Below, in pieces: positions 1-7,667 of a DNA stretch of 64,000 nucleotides. A program made the translations under genes and the position numbers. The DNA is taken from the NCBI RefSeq assembly GCF_029436685.1, contig NZ_JAROCY010000009.1, positions 1 through 64,000 of the forward strand, given 5' to 3'. Below the pieces are notes generated by a model. It made no database searches. It had not been told where the DNA came from and saw only the letters and a program-made list of their open reading frames with translations. The first letter of the stretch is position 1. The number at the start of each line of letters is the position of its first letter. The DNA comes from Novosphingobium cyanobacteriorum (GTDB lineage Bacteria > Pseudomonadota > Alphaproteobacteria > Sphingomonadales > Sphingomonadaceae).

Positions 1-3
1 CAC

Positions 4-66
4 CGGTTGTCTGGTCCGCTCTCCGGTCGGGGCTGCGCCCCTCCCTACGATCAGACCAGACAACCG
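4..66. repeat. 13-bp perfect inverted repeat
   Basis: CGGTTGTCTGGTC at 4-16 is the exact reverse complement of GACCAGACAACCG at 54-66. The 37-bp interior also contains a short GC hairpin (GGGGCTGCGCCCC around 39-51). It lies about 400 bp beyond the 3' end of the RTX gene, so it could be a distal terminator or a relic of a mobile-element end. No poly-T run follows it. The remaining DNA between 67 and 460 holds no gene that I can support. Confidence 0.5.
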
Positions 67-460
67 ATCCTACCGGCCATCATAGTCGCCGCTCAACCGG
101 CCATCGTAGTTGTCGCCGCGCACTGGACCACGTGCCCCGCAGACGACGAATACCAGATTGAACGCGGCGGTGGCGGCCCGACGGTCGATGATGCGGCGTC
201 GTTTGCGGCTGCTATCTGATCGAAAGTTGGGCTGGATGTCGCGCTCCCGAGGCGCTAAAATTCTCGAGCCTCTAAGGTGTGCCCCGGCGCGTTTAGGTTG
301 GTCCCTAGGTCCGCGTCGGGGCAGTAAATCTTTTCAGTAATTCACTGTGTTGAACCAGGTTGCGTACTCGGTCGCCTCAGGCTGCAGGGGAATCAGCCTC
401 GTAACCTTCACGATCAGGAACGCTGCGGCGCGCGGCGTTGAGCTTAGTTCACCTTGCCGG

Positions 461-2041
461 CTACAAAACCAAGTCGCCCTGCAGGAGGTGTGTGTCCCCT
501 TGCACATCGACCAGTATGACAGCATCGACCTTCCCATCGTCGCCCTGATCAATGGACAACAGGTCGTAGGTGGCGCCTTGCGTGATGCTTACTGACGTCA
601 CACCGAAAGCGGTCAAATCGATTTTGTCGATTCCGCTTTCGAAGTCGCTGATACGGTCACGGGCACCCAGCGTTGTGCCGGTGTCGCCAGGCGCGAACAC
701 AAAGCGATCCGCACCAGCCCCTCCTGTCAAGAAGTCCGCGCCTGTACCACCTGTCAGCGTGTCGTCACCATCACCGCCATTCAACCTATCCTTGCCCTCG
801 TCACCACGCAGGCGATCGATGCCGTCTCCGCCAGCAATCACGTCATCACCGGCACCGCCGTAGGCAAAGTCATGGCCGAGACTTCCAGACAGGGTGTCGT
901 TGCCGTCTCCGCCGTCCAATTCGTCGTCGCCACTGCCGCCATAGAGATGATCATCATTGCCATTCCCTACCAACAGGTCGTCGCCCGCGTTACCGGCGAG
1001 CGTGTCATTGCCGAAGCCACCGAAAACAAAGTCATTTCCGCCAGCTCCCGACATGTCGTCGTTTCCCGCGCCTCCGTAGAAGAACTCCGCAAGCTTGGTG
1101 CCAGTCACGGCCTGCGCGCCGTCGTCCAGGAACGGCCCCGCATCCAGGACCAGGCGCAGAAAGTCTTCGGGCGTGTAATGGGCGTCATAGAACTGGTCGG
1201 GAACGCCGTCGTTATCTGAATCCCACGAAAAATCGTCGTCCGACCAATCCGCAATCCCGTCACCATCCTCGTCGACCTCGATGCCTCCAGTCGCAGTAAT
1301 AATGAAATCACCTCGCCTGCCGGTGAAGGCAGATACCAGATGCTGCTGGTCCAGTACGATCTTGTCACCCTCTTCGAGGCCGCCGCGGTCAAAGTCGACG
1401 TTGAAGAATACGTCGCAACCAAGTCCCCCGGAACTATAGGCCGAGTGGATCACATCGTTGCCGGCACCGGCCTTTCCGTAGGAGCCTTCCCAGAGGTAAT
1501 CCGATCCGTCCCCCCCATCGAGCCCCTCGCCCCCGAGCATCACATCGTCGCCGGCGCCGCCGCTGCCCCCTGTTCCATTGTCGGGGTTGCCGTCGATGTA
1601 GTCGGACCCCGCCCCGCCGCTACCACCGTAGTAGATGATGTCATTGCCATCGCCGCCACTACCGTAATCGAGGATGTCGTCCCCTGCCCCGCCATAGGCG
1701 TATTCAAAGCCGAAGATGCGATCGTTTCCGTCGCCGCCATATGCAACGGCACTTAGAGCGAGGCCCAGGTAGTTGGAAAGTACTGCCGAAATCAGATCGT
1801 CACCGGTTCCTCCATCTACGACGCCATTGTTCACGAAGTCATGAACGAAGATCTCGTCATTGCCAGCCCCCGCGTTGACAGCCAGGCTGTATATCGGAAC
1901 AGAGTTGCCATCTTCATCGTAACCGTCTGGCGTACCGAAAATCGTGATGTGATCGTCGCCGGAGAAAGCGTTCAGAACTGTATCCTGAGTCAGGGTGATT
2001 TCGTATGTATCTCCGCCTTGGGTCAGATTGATCGTCGCCAT
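461..2041 (-). CDS. secreted RTX calcium-binding protein
   Basis: A 526-residue protein built of GGxGxDxLx-type nonapeptide repeats, which fold as a calcium-binding beta-roll in RTX proteins exported by type I secretion. Repeats occupy roughly residues 75-215 and 320-445. Between them, near 255-285, are two acidic DxDxDG-like loops (DEDGDGIAD, DSDNDGVPD) resembling EF-hand or thrombospondin type 3 sites. The C-terminal ~80 residues (ADRFVFAPGD, then DRISDFESGIDKIDL) match the M10/serralysin C-terminal domain that carries the uncleaved secretion signal. There is no N-terminal signal peptide and no protease HExxH motif, so it is not a serralysin itself. The ATG at 2041 is chosen because GGAG lies 8 bases upstream; a GTG three codons earlier is possible. 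No ABC/MFP transporter genes are in the window. Role unknown, perhaps adhesin or matrix protein. Confidence 0.88.
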   Translation of the reverse strand: MATINLTQGGDTYEITLTQDTVLNAFSGDDHITIFGTPDGYDEDGNSVPIYSLAVNAGAGNDEIFVHDFVNNGVVDGGTGDDLISAVLSNYLGLALSAVAYGGDGNDRIFGFEYAYGGAGDDILDYGSGGDGNDIIYYGGSGGAGSDYIDGNPDNGTGGSGGAGDDVMLGGEGLDGGDGSDYLWEGSYGKAGAGNDVIHSAYSSGGLGCDVFFNVDFDRGGLEEGDKIVLDQQHLVSAFTGRRGDFIITATGGIEVDEDGDGIADWSDDDFSWDSDNDGVPDQFYDAHYTPEDFLRLVLDAGPFLDDGAQAVTGTKLAEFFYGGAGNDDMSGAGGNDFVFGGFGNDTLAGNAGDDLLVGNGNDDHLYGGSGDDELDGGDGNDTLSGSLGHDFAYGGAGDDVIAGGDGIDRLRGDEGKDRLNGGDGDDTLTGGTGADFLTGGAGADRFVFAPGDTGTTLGARDRISDFESGIDKIDLTAFGVTSVSITQGATYDLLSIDQGDDGKVDAVILVDVQGDTHLLQGDLVL

Positions 2042-2431
2042 GATCTGCACTCCGAATCAGCCACAATAAACTAATGTTAGTGCACATTTACAGATAGATA
2101 TAGGACGTATTTTGGAGCATTCCTTGCCTCTTCCTTGTTCAGTTGTGTTCCGCATGTGGAATGCCCGCGCGAGCGCAATTTGCGGATGATGCGGCAGTCC
2201 GCTCATGATTCGGAGATCGTTCGGACTGAGGAATCAACCGCGGTGCCCCGGGGAGGGAACGCCCCCTTAACCGCACCGGATGACATCGGCAGGGTTCATC
2301 GGCGGCATACCTAATCTAGTGTCGCGGCAGATCCGGCCGGGCCCGCACACCCACTCCGAGTGCCCTTCTTGTCACATGTTATTGAATTTTGCGGGGATTA
2401 TTGCCGTCTTGTGACACTTTGGTGTGACAAC
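2042..2431. other. intergenic region upstream of RTX gene
   Basis: About 390 bp between the divergent RTX gene and the integrase remnant. It should hold the RTX promoter. The first ~80 bases next to the RTX start are locally AT-rich. I see no clear -35/-10 pair or operator. Confidence 0.4.
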
Positions 2432-2928
2432 ATGGACGACAAAGACAAGGCAAAGTCCCCCGGACTGCAGCTGCGCTGGAGCAAATGGTACGCCCGCATC
2501 CCCATCCCCAAACGCCTCGCTGCGTTTGATGGTCGCGGTTCGATCCGGCAAAGCTCGGACATCTCCGACAAAAAAGTCTCCGAGCAGCGACACCGCAAGA
2601 GGATCGGCAAAGTGCAGGCGGACCTGCGCGACCTAGAAGACCGGGTCAGGCAAATGCTTCGTATCGAAGTCGCCCCAGCCTCTGGTGGGCGGAAGACCTG
2701 TCGTTCGAGCACGTCGAAGCCTTGATGAAAGATCGGCGGGAACGTCGTTCGTCTCGACGAGATGAGGAGATGGAAGACTGGGGCCGACAGTCGCCACATG
2801 AGATCCAGGACCTCCGTGAGCTGGAGCATCACCCACTGGACATCGATGAGAAGGGCAACGATCCCCTTGGAGGGCTGATCGATCACCTCCTCATCGAGGC
2901 GGGATCTATCTCGCAAGCCCCGACTTGA
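2432..2928 (+). pseudogene. frameshifted integrase-like (tyrosine recombinase N-terminus) remnant
   Basis: The first ~75 codons read as a DUF6538/SAM-like N-terminal module of phage-type site-specific integrases (LQLRWSKWYARIPIPKRL, then a basic-acidic coiled stretch RIGKVQADLRDLEDRVRQ). Around 2665-2690 the coding sense appears to pass to the next frame, which continues as LWWAEDLSFEHVEALMKDRR and an acidic helix-rich segment, ending at 2928. No catalytic R...HxxR...Y tyrosine-recombinase domain follows, so the gene is both frameshifted and truncated. This fits a relic of an integrated element next to decayed DNA. The family assignment rests on weak motif resemblance only. Confidence 0.4.
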
Positions 2929-3102
2929 ACGCCAAACAAGCCGTGACGCGGCAACTTTCTTCAACAGGACAACGTCCGCTTACTGGTACCTGCACAGTTT
3001 GGTCGCTCGCGTGTTGCGGGGCGAGGGAGGTATGGCAGTGGTCATTGCGGCGAGGACGCGGCTGGACCACTCGTGTTAATGGGGAGCGGTTGCACACCCA
3101 TT

Positions 3103-3163
3103 TTGCAACCGGTTGCAGCGTTGGGCAGCCCGACGTCCTGCCCAACGCTGCAACCAACTGCAA
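3103..3163. repeat. long imperfect inverted repeat (25-bp arms)
   Basis: The left arm 3103-3127 (starts TTGCAACC, ends TTGGGCA) and right arm 3139-3163 pair at 22 of 25 positions around an 11-base spacer. A further GGTTGCA copy lies just upstream at 3088-3094. No T-run follows, so a simple terminator is unlikely. The symmetry and repeated GTTGCA core suggest a protein-binding or recombination site. The rest of 2929-3410 holds no gene I can support. Confidence 0.6.
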
Positions 3164-3410
3164 CAGGGGTTTGCCACGACCTGCCGGTCATGCTTCCTCG
3201 CGTTCCGTCGGCCGCTTGCACAGACACCGACGCGTTCATCGACCACTTGCGACAACCGGGGGCCTGAACTTGCTAAAACACAGAGCTTCATCAACGGCCT
3301 GTGTCACCTGATCGGGATCGAGCCTCCCCAAGGCAGCCTCACCGACGGCCTCGGCAACGACTAGCTAACGCAGTGTTGATAGCCGACCTCTCACACACTA
3401 GCATCACGGC

Positions 3411-3740
3411 ATGGCTCTATCGAACAAGGAACGCCAAGCACGCTTCCGTCAGCGCCAACGTGAGGCGTCTCAACCAGCATGGATCCGCAAGGACTTCGAA
3501 AGTTCGGCCGACGCACGTGAAACTCTTGTCTGGTTCAGGGAATTCTTCGCGACTTCACCTATCCCACACGGCGCGGGCCTGGCAGTTTATAGCCAAAAGG
3601 ATATGGGAACCGGGGCCGTCTCCCTGCTGGTGCATCTGCCCTTCCCGCTGACTGAGACTGAAAGAGGCATGAGGGGTTGGCGGTTGGCGCGTGAGGACGC
3701 GACCGATCTCGGACACTGGCAAGTCGAGGTCTGGACATAA
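3411..3740 (+). CDS. hypothetical protein, 109 aa
   Basis: An uncharacterised protein starting MALSNKERQARFRQRQRE, a basic helix like those at the start of several phage and plasmid proteins, followed by a mixed alpha/beta segment ending WRLAREDATDLGHWQVEVWT. No motif identifies a function. The open frame has normal codon use for this GC-rich DNA and contrasts with the decayed DNA on both sides. There is no strong ribosome-binding site in front of the ATG. It converges with a broken zinc-ribbon gene on the other strand. Confidence 0.5.
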   Translation: MALSNKERQARFRQRQREASQPAWIRKDFESSADARETLVWFREFFATSPIPHGAGLAVYSQKDMGTGAVSLLVHLPFPLTETERGMRGWRLAREDATDLGHWQVEVWT

Positions 3741-3969
3741 CTTCCCGCGAGCCTACCGACACTCAGGCTGGGCCACGCCGTCGCCCGCCCTGCGCAGTTC
3801 GAGCATTTCAACCGCTGCTCTACATCGTGCAGGTGCCGGCTAGTCCCCCCTTGATGCAACGCTCGCGCAGCACGCTGGCATCCATTCCCAAGATATGCCC
3901 ACAGCCCTCACAGGTGACGCGCAGACTGAAGCTCGCGCGAGCGAGGTCATTGAGGCGTCTGCGGCTCAC
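3741..3969 (-). pseudogene. frameshifted zinc-ribbon protein remnant
   Basis: Read on the minus strand from a GTG at 3969, the frame gives a basic helix (SRRRLNDLARASFSLRVT), a Cys-x2-Cys knuckle (CEGCGHILGMDA), VLRERCIKGG and then a stop at 3820-3822. The next frame continues LHDVEQRLKCSNCAGR, a second Cys-x2-Cys knuckle, and WPSLSVG. Together they make one small four-cysteine protein interrupted by a single frameshift near 3825. Intact small proteins of this pattern are common in sphingomonad genomes; their function is unknown to me. A sequencing error could also produce the shift. Confidence 0.5.
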
Positions 3970-4125
3970 ATGTGGTTGGAACATAACAAGAACTATTTGG
4001 CAATTTCGGGGATGCCTTCCAGATCGGATAGGTTTGTGCGTAACCTTCGAAAAGGATAAATTCAGGAAGAATTGCTACTAAGGGATCGCCAAGCAGGGTC
4101 CGAAGTCCTTGGCAACCCTTCACGA

Positions 4126-4161
4126 AACCCGCCGCTCTTGCATCGAACGGCGGGCTTTTTG
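4126..4161 (+). terminator. Rho-independent terminator-like hairpin
   Basis: CCCGCCG (4128-4134) pairs with CGGCGGG (4148-4154) across a 13-base loop and is followed by CTTTTTG. This is a textbook intrinsic terminator for plus-strand transcription. No convincing coding gene lies directly upstream, so it may end a small RNA or a lost gene. The rest of 3970-4324 has no supported gene. Confidence 0.55.
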
Positions 4162-4324
4162 ATTCTTCGGGTGCAAGCGTAGGGCCGGATGGTTCAGCGC
4201 TTAGGGGCTGCTGGTGTCCTGAGACGCGCTGCTAGCCCCCGCAGTTCACGCGTTGCTCAGACCCCCTGCTGCGCGTGAAGGCCGTCCAGCACTTGGAGAA
4301 CATTGCGTTGCGGCAATGGGCCGC

Positions 4325-4513
4325 TTACGGGGTGCAAAGACGCGATACCTCCGGATTTTCAGAGCCAACTCGGAATCTCTGTGCCGTCAGGCGCGACGGT
4401 CTTCCTGTTCCCGATATGAATGTGTCTACATTGCCGTTGTAGCGCCGGGCCTCCACCAGCCTACCGTCTGCGGCGGGGCGACCATGTCCATCGTGATCGA
4501 CCCAACCCGTCAT
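4325..4513 (-). CDS. small hypothetical protein, 62 aa
   Basis: A short reading frame starting MTGWVDHDGHGRPAADGRLVEARRYNG. The ATG at 4513 has AGAGG five bases upstream, a good ribosome-binding site. The opening W-x-x-x-D-G-x-G-x-P-x-x-x-x-x-L-V-E-x-R pattern resembles small phage-derived proteins that begin with a W(I/V)xxDGxGxPV motif. The C-terminal half has no recognisable feature. It stands alone, with decayed DNA around it. It may be a genuine phage-type small gene or a remnant. Confidence 0.4.
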   Translation of the reverse strand: MTGWVDHDGHGRPAADGRLVEARRYNGNVDTFISGTGRPSRLTAQRFRVGSENPEVSRLCTP

Positions 4514-5224
4514 TTGCACCTCTGCAGGTGCCGGGTCGAATTCAGGAGTGAGCCATGACCCGCTGTGTCGGCACGCCCTGCCCCAGCCGCCTGCACCGCC
4601 GTTCAGAACGTTGTACAAAATGCCTATGCCATCCCGCGCGAACAGCGCGGCATCGGCGGTACAGACAAAGGCGCCTGCAGTGGCGTTGCGCCCTGCCACG
4701 CGCGGATTTCCCCAAGCAAGGTGGATTAAGGCATCACTCTGGGGCTTGAGGGTTGTTGCCCCCTATCGGGTTTGCCAGCACGATCCGGGGATGTCCCAGT
4801 ACGCGCTGTGCGGTCTCTCTCCATCGTATTGTCTGTTCTAGCGGTCCAGCTTCTCGCAAGCGTCTTCTTGCGACATACGGGCCGGAAAGTTGTGACAATG
4901 CCGGAGAACAGTCGGGCGGACGGCTCTCGTTTCGCGCTTCACCAAGCGTGGCAAGCCCCCCGTGGTCCCTTTGAAACCGGCGGGAAAGCGTGGACCGGCG
5001 GGCAAGGGCAAGCTGAGCAGCCACTGGGCTGCCCTTCTTGCCTTCGCTTCGTCCATGCAGAGCACGCAAGATGGACATATTCTGGTGCTTGAGCGTGATA
5101 ATCCGGGCCCCAAACCACCTCTGCATGATGGGATACTGAAAATGAGGTTTGGTAAACTTTGGCTTGCTGGCGCGGGAACGCTCGGATACTCTCCGGCGTC
5201 CCGCCCCCCAAGTACAAATGGCGC
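4514..5224. other. gene-free stretch
   Basis: About 700 bp in which several overlapping frames stay open on both strands because of high GC content, but none shows domain-like sequence, a ribosome-binding site or consistent third-position bias. I see no repeat or terminator. Confidence 0.4.
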
Positions 5225-6205
5225 ATGAACGCTACGTCACTTGCTTCTGTTGCCCAGACCGCCCTGGCCTATCGCATGGGCCAGCTCGATGCGCTTAGGC
5301 GGACCTTGCTTGCCGAAACTACGATCTATCCCACGCATTTGCGCCAATGCCTGGCTTTAAGCTCCTTGAGGCGCGCCTGGAACCAGTATCGCGAGGACCG
5401 CGCAATAACCCTCGGCACAACCTTGGCCGGTGCCGAATGTGCCGCTGAACGTAACGCTTTCCTCATCCTGCTGACCAAGGCCCTCCCCTCCCCGCAAGCT
5501 CTGCTGGCCCCGGCCATCGCGGCAGTCCGCAAGGCCGTCATCCGCCCGCTTGGCGAAGAAGCGCGACAGAGCGACGCGATCGTCGAAGCGGGGCTCCCGG
5601 TGATCGATGCGGTGCGCGATGCCATACGCCAGGCCAGCATGCCCGCAGACCCGCTGGAGCGCGTCCTCCAGGTCGTGGAGCGGCTGCGCTATTCGAGTGT
5701 GGATGGCAGCGATGCACTGACCGCCACTGCCCACACGCCATGCTGGGCCGTCAACTTGCTCGCGACGGCCGATATGTCGCTGTTCATATCGGGTTCTCAC
5801 GGGCTGCCTTGCCCGGGACTGGTCAATCGGCGACTGTTCCGGGCAGACCGGACGGCACAGCAGCGTCGTACTGCTGCCCGCGAATGCATGCTCGATGCCC
5901 TGCGCATGCTGATCGAGGACATCGCCGTCATGCCCAAGGCTCAAGCGGCTTTCGACGCTGCCTTTCCGCATGTGCGCTCGAACTCCCGTGCAGGGCTTGC
6001 CTGGCTGATGCTGTTCGGCCTCGGTTCGCTGACCGCAGGACAGCTTGCACGCGCGCTGCCAGCAACGAAGGCGGGAGCAGGCAAAGTCCTCCGCCAACTG
6101 GAAGGCGCAGGTCTGATTCGTGGCCAGGGGCCCTATGCGCCCTATGTCAGTGCTCGCAGGTTCGCAACGCGCTGGCCCGACTGGCTTGAAGAGCCCGCTG
6201 CGTAG
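5225..6205 (+). CDS. plasmid-associated hypothetical protein with C-terminal winged helix
   Basis: A 326-residue largely helical protein. Residues ~255-320 (AWLMLFGLGSLTAGQLARALPAT..., VLRQLEGAGLI, RGQGPYAPYVSARRF) look like a winged helix-turn-helix: a scaffold helix, a recognition helix around ARALPATKAGAGKVLRQLE, and a wing. The N-terminal part has no recognised domain. This suggests a DNA-binding regulator or plasmid maintenance protein. It ends ~1.5 kb from the repA terminus, pointing toward the candidate origin. The ATG at 5225 is chosen over an upstream in-frame start at 5159 because the intervening residues are not protein-like. No clear Shine-Dalgarno sequence is visible. Confidence 0.65.
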   Translation: MNATSLASVAQTALAYRMGQLDALRRTLLAETTIYPTHLRQCLALSSLRRAWNQYREDRAITLGTTLAGAECAAERNAFLILLTKALPSPQALLAPAIAAVRKAVIRPLGEEARQSDAIVEAGLPVIDAVRDAIRQASMPADPLERVLQVVERLRYSSVDGSDALTATAHTPCWAVNLLATADMSLFISGSHGLPCPGLVNRRLFRADRTAQQRRTAARECMLDALRMLIEDIAVMPKAQAAFDAAFPHVRSNSRAGLAWLMLFGLGSLTAGQLARALPATKAGAGKVLRQLEGAGLIRGQGPYAPYVSARRFATRWPDWLEEPAA

Positions 6206-6378
6206 AATGGTTCCAGGAGGCAGGATTACACCTTCTCCGCCCCTCGTCAGGTACTCTTCCGTCTGGCTATGCAGAAGGGACACTGGAATCGAAAAGCAGG
6301 AGTTGCAGGCAAAAGCGCGTCGCTGCAAATGCGGCGATCCCGATCGGTTGCGGCATTCGCGATTTTCCGGCCCCCGCA

Positions 6379-6394
6379 AAGGCCCCCTGGAGCG
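6379..6394 (+). repeat. 16-bp direct repeat, copy 1
   Basis: AAGGCCCCCTGGAGCG is repeated exactly at 6448-6463. It may be a protein-binding site in the origin region. Confidence 0.55.
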
Positions 6395-6447
6395 CAAGAA
6401 CGGGCATCGGCAGGGGGCGGATACCAGAGAGGCGGGCAAAGCGCTCC

Positions 6448-6463
6448 AAGGCCCCCTGGAGCG
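6448..6463 (+). repeat. 16-bp direct repeat, copy 2
   Basis: An exact copy of the element at 6379-6394. Here it is preceded by GCGCTCC, so CGCTCCA (6442-6448) and TGGAGCG (6457-6463) can also form a hairpin. Confidence 0.55.
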
Positions 6464-7027
6464 GCCTATGGCGCATTTTCGTAATATCTAATGTAAAGAG
6501 CCGGGATTTTCCGGTCATCCCGCGCCTGGCCTTGTCTGTGAACGGCCTCTCAGGGCGTGGCAGGCAAGAGCACCCGACCAACTGTCATTTCCGACAAGCG
6601 AGCTCTGGATCAATCCCGACAAGGTGCATCTGATGCCTGTACGGCAACGGAGACCGGTGCAGTCAATACCATGCCTGGCAATGAAAGTGTAGGGAACGCT
6701 TTATGTGTCGGGACTTGTGCATAGCCCTACCCTGCCCTCAAGGTTGATCGACGGATATCTGTGGTACTTCCGTCGCTGTTTCCGACGCAACGCGGCCCAA
6801 GGAAAGACCGAATGGATCGATGGTGCACATATCAGGTGTTCCGGGATCACGCCTTCCGCCGGCTTGATGCAGCGCAAGTCACGCTCTTTCTTCCCATTCA
6901 GAATCATTCATTCATCCAATCCTGCCGCAGGCAGGGCGTTAATGGGATTTAGAATCTTGAGTTAGACAGTTAGCGGCGCCTCAAGGTGATCAGATCCGCT
7001 TGAACTGGCGAGTCGGACTCCCGAACC

Positions 7028-7043
7028 GATTCCAAAAACACGT
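7028..7043 (+). repeat. iteron-like element 1
   Basis: GATTCCAAAAACACGT. A copy with one difference lies at 7072-7087, exactly 44 bases on (about four helical turns), and a perfect inverted copy lies at 7385-7400. The position beside repA suggests a RepA binding site. Confidence 0.6.
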
Positions 7044-7071
7044 CAGATACGATGTGATACCACGACGATGT

Positions 7072-7087
7072 GATTCTAAAAACACGT
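7072..7087 (+). repeat. iteron-like element 2
   Basis: GATTCTAAAAACACGT, one mismatch from element 1 and on the same face of the helix. Confidence 0.6.
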
Positions 7088-7238
7088 TGGCCTGTTCCCG
7101 ATCCCACGTGTCGCGCGGTTCACGTCAAGCCAGCCAGTTTTTGTTTGGATTTACCACGGGCAGGGAGGAAGCGGTTTGGGTTTTGCCTCGATTTGGAGCG
7201 TCACACCGCCAACCATTTCTCCCAGGTCGGCATTGGCA

Positions 7239-7254
7239 ACGTGTTTTCGGGAAG
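7239..7254 (-). repeat. degenerate iteron-like element
   Basis: ACGTGTTTTCGGGAAG resembles the inverted iteron ACGTGTTTTTGGAATC but with several mismatches. It may be a weak RepA site or coincidence. Confidence 0.25.
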
Positions 7255-7384
7255 CGCAGGCCTGAGGCCGTTCGTGTTATCGGGAATGTCGTAAACCACG
7301 CTTTTCATGGTGAGCGGATTCTATCTCGAGGAACATCGGGGCTGGCTCGGTATGGAAATCTGCTCGCCTCCGCATGACCGCCCG

Positions 7385-7400
7385 ACGTGTTTTTGGAATC
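7385..7400 (-). repeat. iteron-like element 3 (inverted)
   Basis: ACGTGTTTTTGGAATC is the exact reverse complement of element 1 at 7028-7043. The opposite orientation could serve copy control by handcuffing, as in other iteron plasmids. Confidence 0.55.
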
Positions 7401-7667
7401 GGCTGCGCTAAAATCCGGGCTTGCAGCGAAGGGGCGCTCGACCGGGTACACGCTGATGCCCTCCCCTCCCCCAGATCTGGCCGGTCAGGGTCTTGCGCAT
7501 AGCATGTGGATTTCCGAAAGCACGATGCACCTGACGGATGCCGTTGCCTCGGTAGCAAGACACAGCACCCGGTTGAATTCCCAGTGCGTTGAGGGCGATG
7601 ACCTGATTGCGCCGCTTTCAGCTCCCTCGAAGGGCGCAAGGCTGGGGCCTAGCACGGCGTTCCGCGG

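Larger units (their letters stand above)
6206..7667. other. gene-free, repeat-rich region; candidate replication origin
   Basis: This 1.46-kb stretch between the winged-helix gene and the 3' end of repA contains no convincing gene. It holds two 16-bp direct repeats near 6.4 kb, moderately AT-rich DNA near 6.66-7.1 kb, and three near-identical 16-bp iteron-like elements plus a degenerate copy between 7028 and 7400. This combination beside an initiator gene is the usual layout of an iteron-type plasmid origin. Origin activity is inferred. Confidence 0.5.

Noticed and set aside
673..1299. Long plus-strand frames opposite the RTX gene
   Set aside because: They are antisense shadows of the GC-rich RTX repeats; the products are Arg/His-rich or Val/Ala-rich repeats with no domain.
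5357..6439. 360-codon minus-strand frame opposite the winged-helix gene
   Set aside because: The plus-strand product is helical and has a winged-helix end, while the minus-strand product has antisense-like composition.
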